Counted from the stretch's first letter, positions 22,681 to 34,460 are shown. The stretch is 64,000 nt of DNA from Adiantum capillus-veneris (GCA_014529385.2 CM043953.1:84262342-84326341); one strand, 5' to 3'. The notes: a model not told the origin generated them from the sequence alone. Translations and numbers: made by a program.

Positions 22681-25600
22681 GACGATTGGGATGACGTGGG
22701 TCCGCCGGTTGACACGGAACGAACTCGATGGTTGAGCGAGCGATTACCATGTCCATGTACGCGATGTAAGCGTGCAATTGCACGGCTTCGGCGTATATGC
22801 TTGACTCACGTGGATGATTCTAGACTATGGGACGATCCGAGAAAACGCGCTCGAATGGAAACTAGCGATCCGAGGGTTTTGGCATCCATTGATGTCGCTC
22901 CCCATTGGAGTGTGATCGGGGGCGGAGGCGAGAGGAGGACAGAAGAGCGATTGCGCCAAGAAGCAGTCATGGGAGGGGGGTCACACCCGTTGTTCGATGT
23001 GGGTGGGTCCACACGAGCGCATGCGCATCCTACATCCACCACATATGGGGATCTCCCCACCACCCCGCCCCACATGGAGGTGGAGGAAGATCATTTGCAC
23101 AATATGGTTGAGGATCTTCTTGCACGTGAGGCGGCGAATGAGTGTGAGCTTGAGTATGCATGTGAAGAAGCCGCCCAAAAAACCAAAGACTCATTGCTAG
23201 AGGCAGCACACACCGCTCTTTACGAGGGATGATCCTACTCCATATTACGAGCATCTCTTGAGATCTTGAATATTCAAGCAATGTTTGGATGGATCAATGT
23301 AGGGGTCAATGGACTATTGAGGTACGTTTAAGTGTAATAAGTGTTAGTTGTGAGTTTTTTTTTTGGTTATATGCAATAACGAGTGTTCTTTAATTATGTC
23401 ATAGGCTATTAGGTAAGATGATGCCTAAAGGCAATCATCTTCCAGAAAATCGAAGGAAGGCATGACAGGTGGTTGACAGGGCTTGGGATGGACTATGATC
23501 GCATACATGCAAGTGTCAATGATTGCGTGCTATTCCGCAATGAACATGCAGGGCTTGATGCTTGCCCCGAGTGTGGAGAATCAAGGTACAAAGAGGGAAT
23601 GCAAGGAACCACAATACTTCGCAAGGTTCTTCATCATTCCCCGCATCAAGCACATTTTTAGCACCAAAGGAACAAGCGAGATTCTTACATGGCATATGAA
23701 AAATTGCTCCACCGATGGGGTTATGACAGTGCAGGCTGACTCACCAGCATGGCAACACATTGAGCAAACATGGTCGGAGTTTAGAGAAGAGCCTCGTCAC
23801 TTGAGGCTTGGTCTGGCTAGTGATGGGGTAAACCCATTTGGGCATTGGTCTACCTCATGGAGTACTTGGCTAGTGGTTGTTGTGAACTACAACATTCCAC
23901 CATGGGAGTCAACCTAGAAGGGGAACATTTTGCTCTCTCTTCTAGTCCCAGGAAAACACAAGGTGAAGAACATGGATGTATATTTAGCACCTTTGATTGA
24001 AGAGCTTCAAGAGCTATGGAACGGCATAGATGTTTTTGATGTATCAAGACCACTTCGTGATCAGCGCACAATGATCAAGTGCATTCTCACTTGGGACCAT
24101 ACATGATAACCCCGGGCTTGGAGAGATTTCTGGTATGCTTATACTTTGTGATGCTTTCTAATGTCTTTGCATTGGTCACTTATATGCGGTTATGTATTTT
24201 TCTTTTGTAGGACTATCGACATCTCGATATAGGGCATGCCCAACTTGTGGACCCTCACTCGTGACAGAGAGACCCGCTCTACTTGGTAAGGTGATCTACC
24301 CCAATAACCATCGCTTCTTGCCGCCCACACATCAATCTTATGCTCCACCGTGCAATGGGATGGAGACACTCCATTGGACCATGGCCGATTGGTCAAGACA
24401 TTGGAACGAGCATCACAACACATTGCCTCCTCCCAATGATCCACCTAGGGGTATGTCTAGGTACTCTATTTTCTTATCACTACCCTATTGGCATTCATTA
24501 AAAATCCAACACCTATTGGATCCAATGCATGTGTTCAAAAATGTTGGGCAAGCTATATGGGATCACATAGTAGGCAAGAAAGATTCATTGGGGGCCTAGA
24601 GGACATGAGGGCCATAAGGAGGCTCCCTCCTTCGTCCACACCTTGCATGGGGCCTCAGGGGAAGATGGTTCTTCCAAAGGCACCTTGGATTCTATCAAGG
24701 GTGGATCAAGAGCGGATGAAAAAAGTCATTGCATCCATCCGTACTCCAACAGGTTATATGCGTTCGCTCAAGGGTGCCTTCACTAAAACTAAGAAAGGAG
24801 GATCCACACAACTGTATGAGCTCAAATCCTATGATTGGCACAAGATTCTTCAGGTAATGTGTGTGTGTGTGTGTATATGTGAGTGTGTTTAGGGTTCTGG
24901 ATACTAATAAGTCTTTTTGTTTGTGCAATAGTTTGTGCTTCCAATTAGCATTGGTGGATTTACGGACATGAAGGTAAAGACTGCAATATTCAAGGTGGGA
25001 GAAGCTGTTAGGTATAGAACATTTGATCCTCCCTCCTAAACTTTACTTTGAAGACTAACTTTACTATGAAGATTATGAAGGGTTTTTTGGTTACAGGTTT
25101 GTGAGTTCCAAAGAAATCGAAGTTTCAGCCATTCCAACAACTCGACTTCTAGCGATTGAAGCAACTTGTGCTATTGATGATGCATTCCCACGTTCTGTGC
25201 TTGTTAGCCAAGTTCACCTATTGCTCATCTTGTTGAGGAGATAGCCATTTGTGGTGTGGTTCACTCCAAGTGGATGTTCTTTCTTGAGAGGTTCCTAAAG
25301 ACCTTGAAAGACTTTGTTAAGGCTACGATCACAACCAGAGGTATTCATCAATCTTAAGCCTTAAACCTTATTATGATTGGATTGTATTCACAACACTTTT
25401 TATTGGTTACTTTAATCACTAATGGTTTTATGTACATGTGTTCAGGCAAGAATGGCAGAGGGTTGGATTGTACAAGAGGCTTTTGTGTATGTCTCTCAAT
25501 ATCTTTTCACAATAGACCCATCATTGCCTCGTTTAAAGACGGAGGAAGAGGATCCAAAAAAACACGCAAACATTCCAAGTGGAAAAGGTTCTCTCTTGAT

Positions 25601-26732
25601 TTTGGATAGCGAATTTCAAGCCATAGTCAACAACCATTGTCTACTCAATGCTCCCATCATGGGCAAATGGGTGGATATGTATGTGGAGGTGCGTACAATG
25701 AGAGAAAGGGAGAGGGAAGCATGGAAGAGGTTGCATGGCGGTAGGCGAAAACCTCCCTTTCCTAAAGAGCTTGACAAATACCCTGATCTAATTCCAGTTG
25801 GGTGGATAAACAATGCCATGACCAAGTCCAAGGCACAAGGAGAACAAATAAGCCCTAAAGAATGGGAGTACGCGTGAGGATGTCTACCAAGGGTAATATA
25901 CTCAATGTGTTTAGTGTGTGTGTGTGTGTGTGTGTATGTGTGTCATCTCTCTCTCTCTCTCTCTCTCTATCTCTTTCATCTATCTTGATTGGTTTTTGCA
26001 GGCCTTCACATTCAACTCTATGTGGTTCGAAGGACGTCATTTTCGAACCCGCAAGATAGATGAGCATCGAACCACTCACGATAGTGGAGTTATCGGCAAC
26101 TTTGACAAGACAACACGAGGGAATGTGGAACAATAGAGAGGATAATCAAAGTGGATTTCAGAACATTTCACAAATATCTCTTTGATTGCCGATGGTTTGC
26201 GGGTGAGGTTAAGGGACATGAGCATGGGCTCTATATGGTAGACTCCGGGCAATTTCATCGCGAGAAGACCGACAACTTGGTGCAACCTAGTAGTTGTGAG
26301 CAAGTAAAGTCCATGTGAAACTCACTAAAACATTATATGATACATACAAAACTACATTCATGTTGTTGTTTGCTCTATGACCTACAGGTGTTTTATGTGC
26401 CTTGTATGTATCGAAGACGACTTTGGTATGTTATTCTAGTCACACCACGGAGCAGATCTATCTTTGCAGATACGAACATAGAGACTTTGACAGATCCCAC
26501 CATACCATCTATAGAAGATGCCAATGACGATGATGCAGTTGAGGTCGAGGAGAACCAACCATTCCCAATAACCAACCATAGTGAGGAGGAGGACGAGGAT
26601 GGAGAGGATGATGATGATTCAATAGGAGAGGTTGTAGAGGATGAATCAATAGATTTATTTGTTGATTTAGCTACCATGGGGTTGGACATGGATGTAAGCA
26701 CTTGTAGAGATCTCTTGGAGGATGAAAATTAA
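22681..26732 (+). pseudogene. tnp2: tnp2 transposase of E1
   Basis: Exon 1 starts after TGTGTAG at 22680: WDDVGPPVDTERTRW and LPCPCTRCKRAI (transposase-associated domain with its cysteines), then an acidic helical stretch to 23232. Next come FGW and LLGKMMPKGNHLPENRR, MDYDRIHASVNDCVLF and LASDGVNPFG (Transposase_21 core, 23405-24109). After an intron come CPTCGPSL and LDPMHVFKNVGQAIWDH (24211-24599). IRTPTGYMRSLKGAF follows (to 24854), then a short exon, then the DUF4218-like FVSSKEIE block (25095-25340). After another intron comes MAEGWIVQEAFVYVSQYL (25446-25877), then a DUF4216-like block and an acidic tail ending at a TAA (26732). There are stops or frameshifts near 23465, 23630, 23917 and 24595. 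Introns have GT and AG ends. The gene is not functional. Confidence 0.85.
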
Positions 26733-26804
26733 TAAATATCTTTTGGATTTTGTCTTCTTTCTCTACTTATGCTGTACAAAAGGGCTATTTGTTTATGAAG
26801 GCAA

Positions 26805-27251
26805 GACAATACAATTTTGATCATCATTCGCTTGCCATTTCCATATGAATGCATAGTTGACATAAGATTTTGAGGTGGAAACAAAATATTTTTGTTTATA
26901 GAATCTCATGGAGTACAAATGAGTAGAGTAGGAGAATCATACCAATAGATAAGGCAAGCAAAGAGAAGAGAGGTACTAAAAATCCCAATGAGAATGGGAT
27001 TTCTTACACTCCGTGCAAAAAGGGGGTGACAATACAATTTTGATCATCGTTCGCTTGCCATTTCCATATGAATGCATAGTTGACATAAGATTTTGAGGTG
27101 GAAACAAAATATTTTTTGATATAGAATCTTATGGAGTACAAATGAGTAGAGTAGGAGAGTCATACCAATAGATGAGGCAAACAAAGAGAAGAGAGGTACT
27201 AAAAATCCCAATGGGAATGGGATTTCTTACACTCCATGCAAAAAGGGGGTA
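26805..27251. repeat. 223-bp tandem duplication in the E1 right end
   Basis: Two copies, 26805-27027 and 27028-27251, starting GACAATACAATTTTGATCAT and ending AAAAAGGGGGT. They differ at only a few bases. They lie between the tnp2 stop and the subterminal repeats. Confidence 0.9.
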
Positions 27252-27324
27252 CCAATTTCTGAAAAGTAACAAAATAGAATAGGATTTATAGAAAGGGGAA
27301 AGTGGGAGAGGAATAGGCTGCGTG

Positions 27325-27485
27325 GATTCTTTTCCTATTGCGGTAATCCTGGCGGCTATATGTGCGGTAATACTCGCGGGAAAGTGGGAAAATGCGTCGG
27401 CGGGGCTGCAGCATACAATCTCTCTTTCTTGAAGCTCTCTCTCTCCTCTTATGCGGTAATGCTGTGCGGTAACAGCAGCATTCTC
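27325..27485. repeat. Right subterminal GCGGTAAT repeats of E1
   Basis: GCGGTAATCC, GCGGTAATACT, GCGGTAATGC and GCGGTAACAG within 150 bp of the right end. They match the left subterminal motif. Confidence 0.8.
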
Positions 27486-27486
27486 C

Positions 27487-27496
27487 CATAGTGACT
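27487..27496 (-). repeat. Right terminal inverted repeat of E1 and target duplication
   Basis: CATAGTG (27487-27493) followed by ACT (27494-27496), matching ACT at 18719-18721. Confidence 0.9.
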
Positions 27497-28870
27497 TTTG
27501 ATAGCCCATAGGATTTTTGCCGTCGTTTGCCTCAATTGAGCCTTGGGAAACTTAAGTAAGACCCAATAATTTTCTTTGAACGTTAAGGACCTTTTGTGCT
27601 TGTTAGTAGCATCTTTTTGCCTTTGTTGAGAGATGAATATAGCCTCCTTAACCTTTTAAAAAGATTCTTATAGGTCACGGCTATACTCATCAACAACAAA
27701 GAACTTCCCATGTACTTCAAATAGCAGGGGACTTTTAGGTCTTCCCTCTATGATCTCAAAAGGTGCTTTTCCTTTAGTAGTATAGAAATTATTATTGTAT
27801 GCATACTCTACAAGGGGTAAGTACTTCTGTCATTTTGATCGTTGATCTACTTGTGTAAAATATGTCTTTAGTAGATCAAGTATTGTAAGATTGGCTATCT
27901 CACTTTGGCCATCCGTTTGTGGGTGATAGGCTGAAGAGTAATTCAATCTTGTACCTAGATTTCCAAAGAGATTTTTCCAAAAATTAGTGGTCATTCTAAG
28001 ATCTCTATCTGACCAGTGGATGTTGGTAATCCATGGTGTTTGAAATTTTGAGATATGAAAATGGTTGCCATTTGGTATGCCTTAATAGTTTTTTTGATAG
28101 GAATAAAGTGCGCTTGTTTTCTAAACCTATCGACTATTGTCCATATTCCCATATTCCCATGGATAGACTTGGGTAATCCATGGATATACTCTCCCATGGT
28201 GAATTAAGGATTGGCAATGGCTGGAGTAATCCAGGTTTCTTCCCTCTTTCATATTTAGTCTTTTGGCATACCACACGTTTTGAAACATACTCTTGTATGT
28301 CCACTTTCATGGTAGGCCAATAGAAGTACGTCTCTACTCCTCGAAGAGTAGGTTGAATGCCTCTATGCCCCACATATGGAGGAGCGTGGGATTCATACAT
28401 GACTTTCTCATGAAGGGAGTGGGTAACACATACCCAATTGCCATGGAGACGATAACCATTCTGCAAGGTGAATGGTTTCTCTTTCTTCCCCATAGCAAGG
28501 GCTAATATTACATCTTTAAAGTCAGGGTCAGTAGCATACTCATCTATCATTGAGGATAGATCTTTGTGGTTTGCTATATACACCGCATTGACTTTTGGTC
28601 GTCGTGAAAGTGCATCGTCCACTTGATTGTGCTTACCATCAATGTGAGAAATATGAAAATAAAATTGCAAAAGAAAACTTTCCCACATCATTTGTTTGTC
28701 TGAAAGCTTGGTTTGCATCATGAAGTGCTTGAGACTTTGGTGGTCTATTCATAAAATGAATGGAGTCCCCAATAAATAGTGCTTCCATGTGTCTAGGGCA
28801 TGTACGACAACTAAAAGCTCTTTCTCATAAATGCCCAAGACCCGTTCATCCGTATTGAGCCTTTCACTCT
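27494..28870 (-). pseudogene. pol: G2 integrase, right of E1, and end of RNase H
   Basis: Minus-strand reading gives SFLLQFYFHISHIDGKHNQV and DDALSRRPKVN, then the integrase zinc module HAPPYVGHRGIQPTL to VVCQKTKYERG (28134-28721). The core follows with ISMDYP and the phrase AHFIPIKK (27991-28197). The phrase AYHPQTDGQ, usual in gypsy integrases, is replaced by a stop-broken form near 27920. The tail DWVLLKF and TIKNPMGYQK runs to the E1 edge. The comparison copy is G3 (49740-50960). Confidence 0.85.
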
Positions 28871-29700
28871 CATATATATGATGCTATGTCATGCCCTTCT
28901 TGAAGCAAGACTACTCCAAGCACCACAAGCATCACATTGGACCTCAAATTGATTTGAGAGATCCGGAAGCATGAGGACTGGTTGGGAGGTAAGCTTCTCT
29001 TTGAGCTTGTCAAAAGCATTTTGCTCCTTAGCAGTCCATGAATACTTAACGTTATTCTTTGTTAAGTCATGTAATGGTCTTGGTATTTAAGAAAATTTTT
29101 CTATGAAGCATCTATAGTGTGCACACATACCAATAAAGCTTCTTAGCTCATGTAGATTCCTTGGATTAGACCATGCTTTTATTCCTCTAACTTCGATGGA
29201 TCCATATAGATACCATCTTGAGAGATAATGTGACCTAAGTATTGAATCTCTTGAAGGAAAAATTTGCTTTTCTTTTGGTTGAGAAAAAGCTTGTTCTCCC
29301 TCAATGCTTGAAAAATCACTTGGAGATGTTGCCTGTGTTCCTCCAAGGACTTGGAGTAGACGATGATATCATCAAAGAATATTCCAACAAACATGCAATA
29401 GGGTCTAAGTATTTTCTTCAAATGATTGAATGTGGTTGGTGCATTGCTCAACCAAAGGCATGACTAGATATGAATAAATACCGAAAGTTGTGCGAAACAC
29501 GGTCTTTAGGATATCTTCATCCACTATCCTTATTTGATGATAGCCACTTTTAAGGTCAATCCTACTAAAGTAGGTAGAGCCTTGTAGCTTATCAAACAGA
29601 TCTTCTGCCTGAGGCACAAGAAATTGTTTTTAGATAGTGATATGGTTTAGTGCTCGATTGTCCACACACATATGGTATGTACCATCTTTTTTTTGCACCA
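28871..29700 (-). pseudogene. pol: G2 reverse transcriptase, with internal deletion
   Basis: [18 protein letters not shown] (29405-29617) and FFDDIIVYSKSLEEH (29179-29451) are clear RT motifs; F-D-D holds the catalytic aspartates. Upstream the text jumps from FQDFFID to KKRWYIPYVCG near 29690. That removes the fingers region present in G3 (48601-48790). It is dead on several counts. Confidence 0.85.
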
Positions 29701-30246
29701 TCGATAAAAAAATCTTGGAAACCATTTAGAAAAGTAGACAAGTCTAACTCTTCTTGATTCCTACCATTTTCATTTGATAAATCATTAGTGTCATTAGTGG
29801 ATTCTTTGACAAAAATCATGCACGCAAAAATCAAGCGTTTCATTGACTTATCAAAAGCCGGTGAATTTACAAGTGGTATAGTATGACCAGACTCAGTAGC
29901 ATCTATGTACATGCTCTTTCCCCTGTAGGTGAAGTAGATTCTCCTTTCAATGAACTTCATGTTGGCAGCCAAGCAATGAAACCTCGACTAAACCATGGTG
30001 CCCCTAGGATAGCATCCTCATGGTGGAGAGGAGAGATGAAAAAGTCTTATTTTTTGACATAGCTTTGGACATGAAGCTTTAACTTCCCAATCAAGGGGGT
30101 AATGGAGGCTTGATGTCCCTTGAAAGCTGTGTCAACACTTACAATATATCCCATATCAAAAGCTTGAATTCCCAACTTGGTGGCCAACTCCATTGATATG
30201 AAGTTGTGAGTAGAGCCAGGGTCAAACATGAAGGCATCATGTTCCC
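29701..30246 (-). pseudogene. pol: G2 protease
   Basis: MFDPGSTHNFISMELATKLG (30047-30229) is a retropepsin start with D-P-G in place of D-S-G or D-T-G. The nearby MKFIERRIYFTYRGK (29592-29972) is the protease end, broken by a frameshift at 29990-30040. G3 keeps the same D-P-G, so the proline is a family trait and not a recent hit. Confidence 0.8.
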
Positions 30247-32096
30247 TTACCTTTCCCCAAGCATAGGAGAGAGGCGATCCTTTGCAATGAGCATCCTCTT
30301 TTGGAGCTTCGATGGTGGAAGCTCTAGGAGTCTCACTATGGGCATTTCTCTTGGGGCAATAATGATAGCCATGTCCTTGCTCCCCACACTTAAAACACTT
30401 GTGGTCCTTCCAAAAAGCTTCAAGATCTTCAAGATAGAGTTTTTTTTAACCTTTGTAAGATCCCTTCTTCTTGGAATGATTGTTGTTGTTGTTGTTATTG
30501 GAACTGCCTTTGGAAGAATTTTGGGCATTAGTTTTCCCCTTTGCATCACTTTTGTCTTTGTTTTCCATGGGCTTCACATTCCGTCTAGCCTCTTGTTGGA
30601 AATTGATGCAGGAACCAACCATGGTGTGGTGGATTACTTCGGTGATAGAACCAGGCCGTTGGGAGTTGACATACTCGACCATTTCTTCAGGTAATCCCGC
30701 ACAAAACTATTGATTTTTCTGGGCAAAGTGTATCTTTTGGAAGATAGTAGACTTGAGATGTAAATCCCAAAACTTGTCCACATATTTGTGAATAGACTCA
30801 TGTGAGACAAGATTCAAATTGTGCCATTTGGTAAGTACTTTGTCCTTTGCATCGCTTGCAAGGAATTGTTTCATGATGGACACTCATAGAGTTTTCCATG
30901 TCTTTGGGGCTTTTTCGTTGCCATGAAGGCTAGCCCATAATTGACGAGCTGATTTTTGGAAGTGCATAGCTACATGGCATAGCTTGGAGGACTCCGTGAA
31001 GCCCTCATCTCCAAAGGCCGCATCAAATTGCTGGATGAAGGCCAATACTTTGTCCGTGGCACCAAAGGTAACATCATAGGTGAGAAATCTTTGTCGGTGG
31101 CACCAAAGGTGGCATCATAGGTGAGAAAAGAGATACTCTTTCCTCCCTCTTTGAACTTCTTGAGATTTTGTGACCTTCGCCATGCAGGGTATGATTAGCG
31201 ATGTCCTCCCCTCTTGTATTCTCTAGGAGAATAGCCATAGCTTTCATCAGAAGAGGAGGAAGGTGAGGAAGAAGGAGAAGAGGGTGATCTCTTTCTTAAC
31301 CTTTTCTTCCTTTGTTTTCTCTCGTCCCTTTTGGAGTGACTAGGAGAAGGAGTGTGTGTTGAACGTTTCCTCTTGGAAGTAGTTGGCGATCGTCTAGACC
31401 ACCATCTTTGTGGAGCCACATCTTCAGAGGAACTTTGTCCGTGGCACCAAAGGTGACATCATACGTGAGAAAAGATATACTCTTTCCTCCCTCTTTGAAC
31501 TTCTTGAGATTTTGTGACCTTCGCCATGCAGGGTATGGTTAGTGATGTCCTTCCCTCTTGTATTCTCTAGGAGAATACAAGAGAATAGCCATTCTCTAGG
31601 AGAATAGCCATAGCTTTTGTCAGAAGAGGAGGAAGGTGAGGAATAAGGAGAAGAGGGTGACCTCTTTCTTAACCTTTTCTTCCTTTGTTTTCTCTCTTTC
31701 CTTTTGGAGTGACTAGGAGAAGGAGTGTGTGTTGACCGTTTCCTCTTGGGAGGAGTTGGCGATTGTCTAGACCACCATCTTTGTGGAGCCACATCTTCAG
31801 AGGAACTTAGAGATTCATTACATTCTTGCTCTTTGGATTCCTCTCTTGTATGGGAAAGAGTCTTCTTTTTGGGGTCTCATCAAGGGGCCTCCTAAGCTCT
31901 CTCTCCTCTTGGAGAGGAAGGGAAATCCCATAATCACTAAGTTGTTAACTTTGGCTTGCAAAGCAAGGTTGCCCATAGCTTGATGCAATCTAGTAACAAG
32001 ATAATTGATAAACATGGGGGCATCATCATTAGCACCTTCATGTGAAAAACCAAAGTTATCAATGTTCATTCTACTCTCTTGGTTATTGTCAGCCAT
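30247..32096 (-). pseudogene. gag: G2 gag, longer form, with basic RS-rich stretch
   Basis: Starts MADNNQESRMNIDNFGF (32096 leftwards). It has a serine-arginine-rich basic stretch (KRKRSTHTPSPSHSKR and later SPSSSSDKSYGYSPRE), a middle part with multiple stops, and near 30680 a block starting MVEYVNSQR. A zinc-knuckle-like CFKCGEQGHGYHYCP reading lies near 30370-30410. The RS-rich part occurs twice (31195-31419 and 31545-31792). This form is about 1 kb longer than gag of G3. Confidence 0.75.
31089..31798 (-). repeat. Tandem duplication of about 350 bp in G2 gag
   Basis: Copies at about 31089-31435 and 31436-31798. Both start near TTGTCCGTGGCACCAAAGGT and end CACATCTTCAGAGGAACTT. Each copy encodes the RS-rich stretch. 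The second carries a small extra duplication of AGGAGAATA phrases (31565-31610). Confidence 0.85.
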
Positions 32097-32490
32097 GCTA
32101 ATTATACTTATGTGTTTACTTAGTGTATTCTTTGGAAATTCAAAACCTTAGTTGCTACTCCTCTTAGCCTTTGAAAATCAGCACTTAAGTATCTACACCC
32201 ACGTCTTGAATTGGTTGACTATAGAGAGGGTCTAACATAGCAGAATTGTGGAGGGATAGCTCCTTTTGGACTTCTTATGACTCAATAGTGGTAAAGCTAT
32301 AGGAAAGTCTAAAAAGTCCCCATTACTAAGACCAGAGATCCCGAGGTGTGCACCATCTCCAACATAGTGGGCTCAACAAAACCGATAATAGATCCCAGCC
32401 CCACTTACCCTACTATAATTAACAAAATCGACCATTAATATAGGCTACTTAAGGACCTCTCTTCTTAAGCAAGAGAAGAGAAACCAAATG

Positions 32491-32502
32491 CTTTGATACC
32501 AA
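32491..32502 (-). other. Primer binding site of G2
   Basis: On the minus strand TTGGTATCAAAG follows the LTR end CCATTACA. G3 has TTGGTATCAGAGC in the same place (46843-46855). This is an iMet-type site. Confidence 0.8.
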
Positions 32503-33430
32503 TGTAATGGAAATGGCCTATGAACTTTGAGAATAGCGGAATTAAGAGAGTTAGAGTGAGAATTTTTGTCATATTACTTTGAGAACATAGAGGGTGAACT
32601 TAATTGATGGTAGCAACATAAACATAGTACTTAATTAACTTGGCATGAAAAATACTTTTGCAAGAGAGAGTATTAGAGAACATGACAATAGTTGAGGACT
32701 GGATTTACTTGGAGCCAGTACCCCCTCCAAAAGGAGTTTGTATTATAGATTCTCCCATCAAGACAGACTTGATACAATATAATCTTTGTGTTCCTTGTGA
32801 CCTAGGTGATGCAATGAAGATGGAGAGATTCATGCATCACAAGCATAGCATAAACTTTTCAAAAAGCATAAACTATCCCAAGCCTCAATCCCAAGGCCTC
32901 AAACACCTTCGAAGGTGGAGAGAGCTAGCGGGGAATGAGGGTAGAGAGGAGAAATAAGAATCATCCATAGGAGAAAGAAATAGTTGCTCACTTATCATCA
33001 CTCTTCTTTCTTGGGATAGCATAATAGAATAATAATGAAGATGAAGAAGATGGCAAGCTTAATCATTGAAGCATGGCTCTTGGTTGGATTTGCATTCTAT
33101 AGCCAAGAGTGTTGGTGTAGGCTCTCCACTTCTCAACAAGCTTGGAGAAGGAGATAGAGCTCTTGCACTTTGCACTTTACTCCTCTCATGCTTGGTCCAC
33201 CTCTCTCTCTCTCTCATATCATTTAATTATATCATTTGGATATGTGTCCTCTTTTTCCTCTTTTGGAGACAGAGCTTAATTATTTATTTTTGTGCATCTA
33301 AATTCTAATTGGACCCCTTTAAAGCCTATCCAATAGGATTCAAACCAGGATTCAAGCACATCATGAGGGCCATACGGGGAGGATCTTGACATGTGTCTTT
33401 TATGTTTCTTAAGATATCATGTTTAAGCAC
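32503..33430 (-). repeat. 5' LTR of G2, truncated
   Basis: Starts TGTAATGGAAATGG on the plus strand, the reverse complement of the G3 LTR end. It keeps the stretch about the CCTCAATCCCAAGGCCTC phrase (near 32880) and parts of the middle of the LTR. It lacks the outer 500-700 bp and ends against tnp2 fragment C. Confidence 0.75.
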
Positions 33431-33991
33431 CTACCTCACGCATACTCCCACTCCTCATCGCTAACATGCTCACCATCAGCTTTAGCTTTAGTCATTTGTT
33501 CATGAAACCTACCGGGCCTTATAAGTTTTGGAAACATGGCAAGGTAGGATGGGTAAACCACACTGTGATTTCTTCTGCGAGAGTGTATTTCCCTATACGC
33601 TTCTCCATCTTCTTCATGCTTTCTTTTCAATTATGTATATAGATCTACCCACTTTTGCATCTTTGGTGCATTAAGGACAAGGTAGTTGTTTATTGCATCA
33701 CATATGTGCCTTTCCATGAGCTTTATCTTCACGTTCCCATTTGGCATATGAAAGTACATCCTTGGATCTTCTTTATCAGTCCATAAATGTGGTATCACTT
33801 TATCCATTATATTTAGGTACTCAGAGATGTACACAAATGACTCTTAAACTATCCATCCTTTGGCCATGCTATCCTCTGTTGTGAACGTAGCCTCACAAAG
33901 TCCTTGACTGTCTTAAGAAAATGCTCAAGAAAGAACATCCAACGAGAATGTACCACTCCACAAATATCTACCTCATCCATAAGATGCAATA
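33430..33991 (-). pseudogene. tnp2: tnp2 fragment C
   Basis: About 90% identical by eye to 1810-2360 of element A. Minus-strand frames give YISEYLNIMDKVIPHLWTD (33631-33834), KHEEDGEAYREIHSRRR (33436-33630) and CGVVHSRWMFFLEHFLKTVK (33849-33991). It shares the A features of no intron and a one-base shift between LRSQ and MAKDG, so A and C belong to one subfamily. Both ends are abrupt. It has no nearby element ends. Confidence 0.85.
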
Positions 33992-34256
33992 TAAGCTGCC
34001 TTGCTTTATAGCACAAGGCTGTCCCCTTATTCTCTACTACATCGCACCCCATCCCCTCCTTCCTTCCAACTCACACACACTCTTTGGCATCAGGTCCTCA
34101 GCATAACCTATTAATTGTAGCGAGGCAATAGAGAGAAAACAATCCTTAGATAAATCAAAAAAATCTATGTCCTTTGTCGTCGATGTGACACACAGTGTCA
34201 CCCTCTCTCCCCCCTCCTCTTTCTCTGTCATATATGTTTCACTCCCCCCTTTTTCC

Positions 34257-34305
<49 letters not shown>

Positions 34306-34417
34306 ATTGACATCAGCTCTTGATCATAACCGATAAATCGTAGCAAGGAAATAGAGAGGAAATAATCCTTAGATAAAGTGAAAAAACTTTATGTCCTTCT
34401 TCATTGGCATGACACAT

Positions 34418-34460
<43 letters not shown>

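Larger units (their letters stand above)
18722..27493 (+). mobile_element. CACTA transposon E1, complete ends
   Basis: 8772 bp, starting CACTATGAC and ending CCCATAGTG, flanked by ACT on both sides (18719-18721 and 27494-27496). The 3-bp duplication and CACTA end are hallmarks of the superfamily. Joining the flanks gives ATCAAAAGTATTATGC-like sequence, which is exactly the uninterrupted integrase tail of G3 near 50970. Inside, a tnp2 gene runs rightwards (22681-26732), a TnpA-like gene runs leftwards (20676-about 19260), and a palindromic array lies between (about 21050-22160). Both genes are damaged, so E1 is not autonomous as it stands. Confidence 0.93.
18347..33430 (-). mobile_element. Ty3/gypsy element G2, interrupted by CACTA E1
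   Basis: Minus-strand gypsy element of the same family as G3. The right side has the 5' LTR (32503-about 33430), the primer site, gag, protease, RT, RNase H and integrase, reading leftwards. The left end stops at about 18347, a few bases before where the G3 coding region ends, so the 3' LTR is missing. E1 sits in the integrase tail at 18722-27493. Small deletions and stops occur throughout. Confidence 0.88.

Noticed and set aside
31195-31792. Host SR splicing factor
   Set aside because: The RS-rich stretch is in frame with gag of G2 and flanked by gypsy sequence; there is no RNA-recognition motif.
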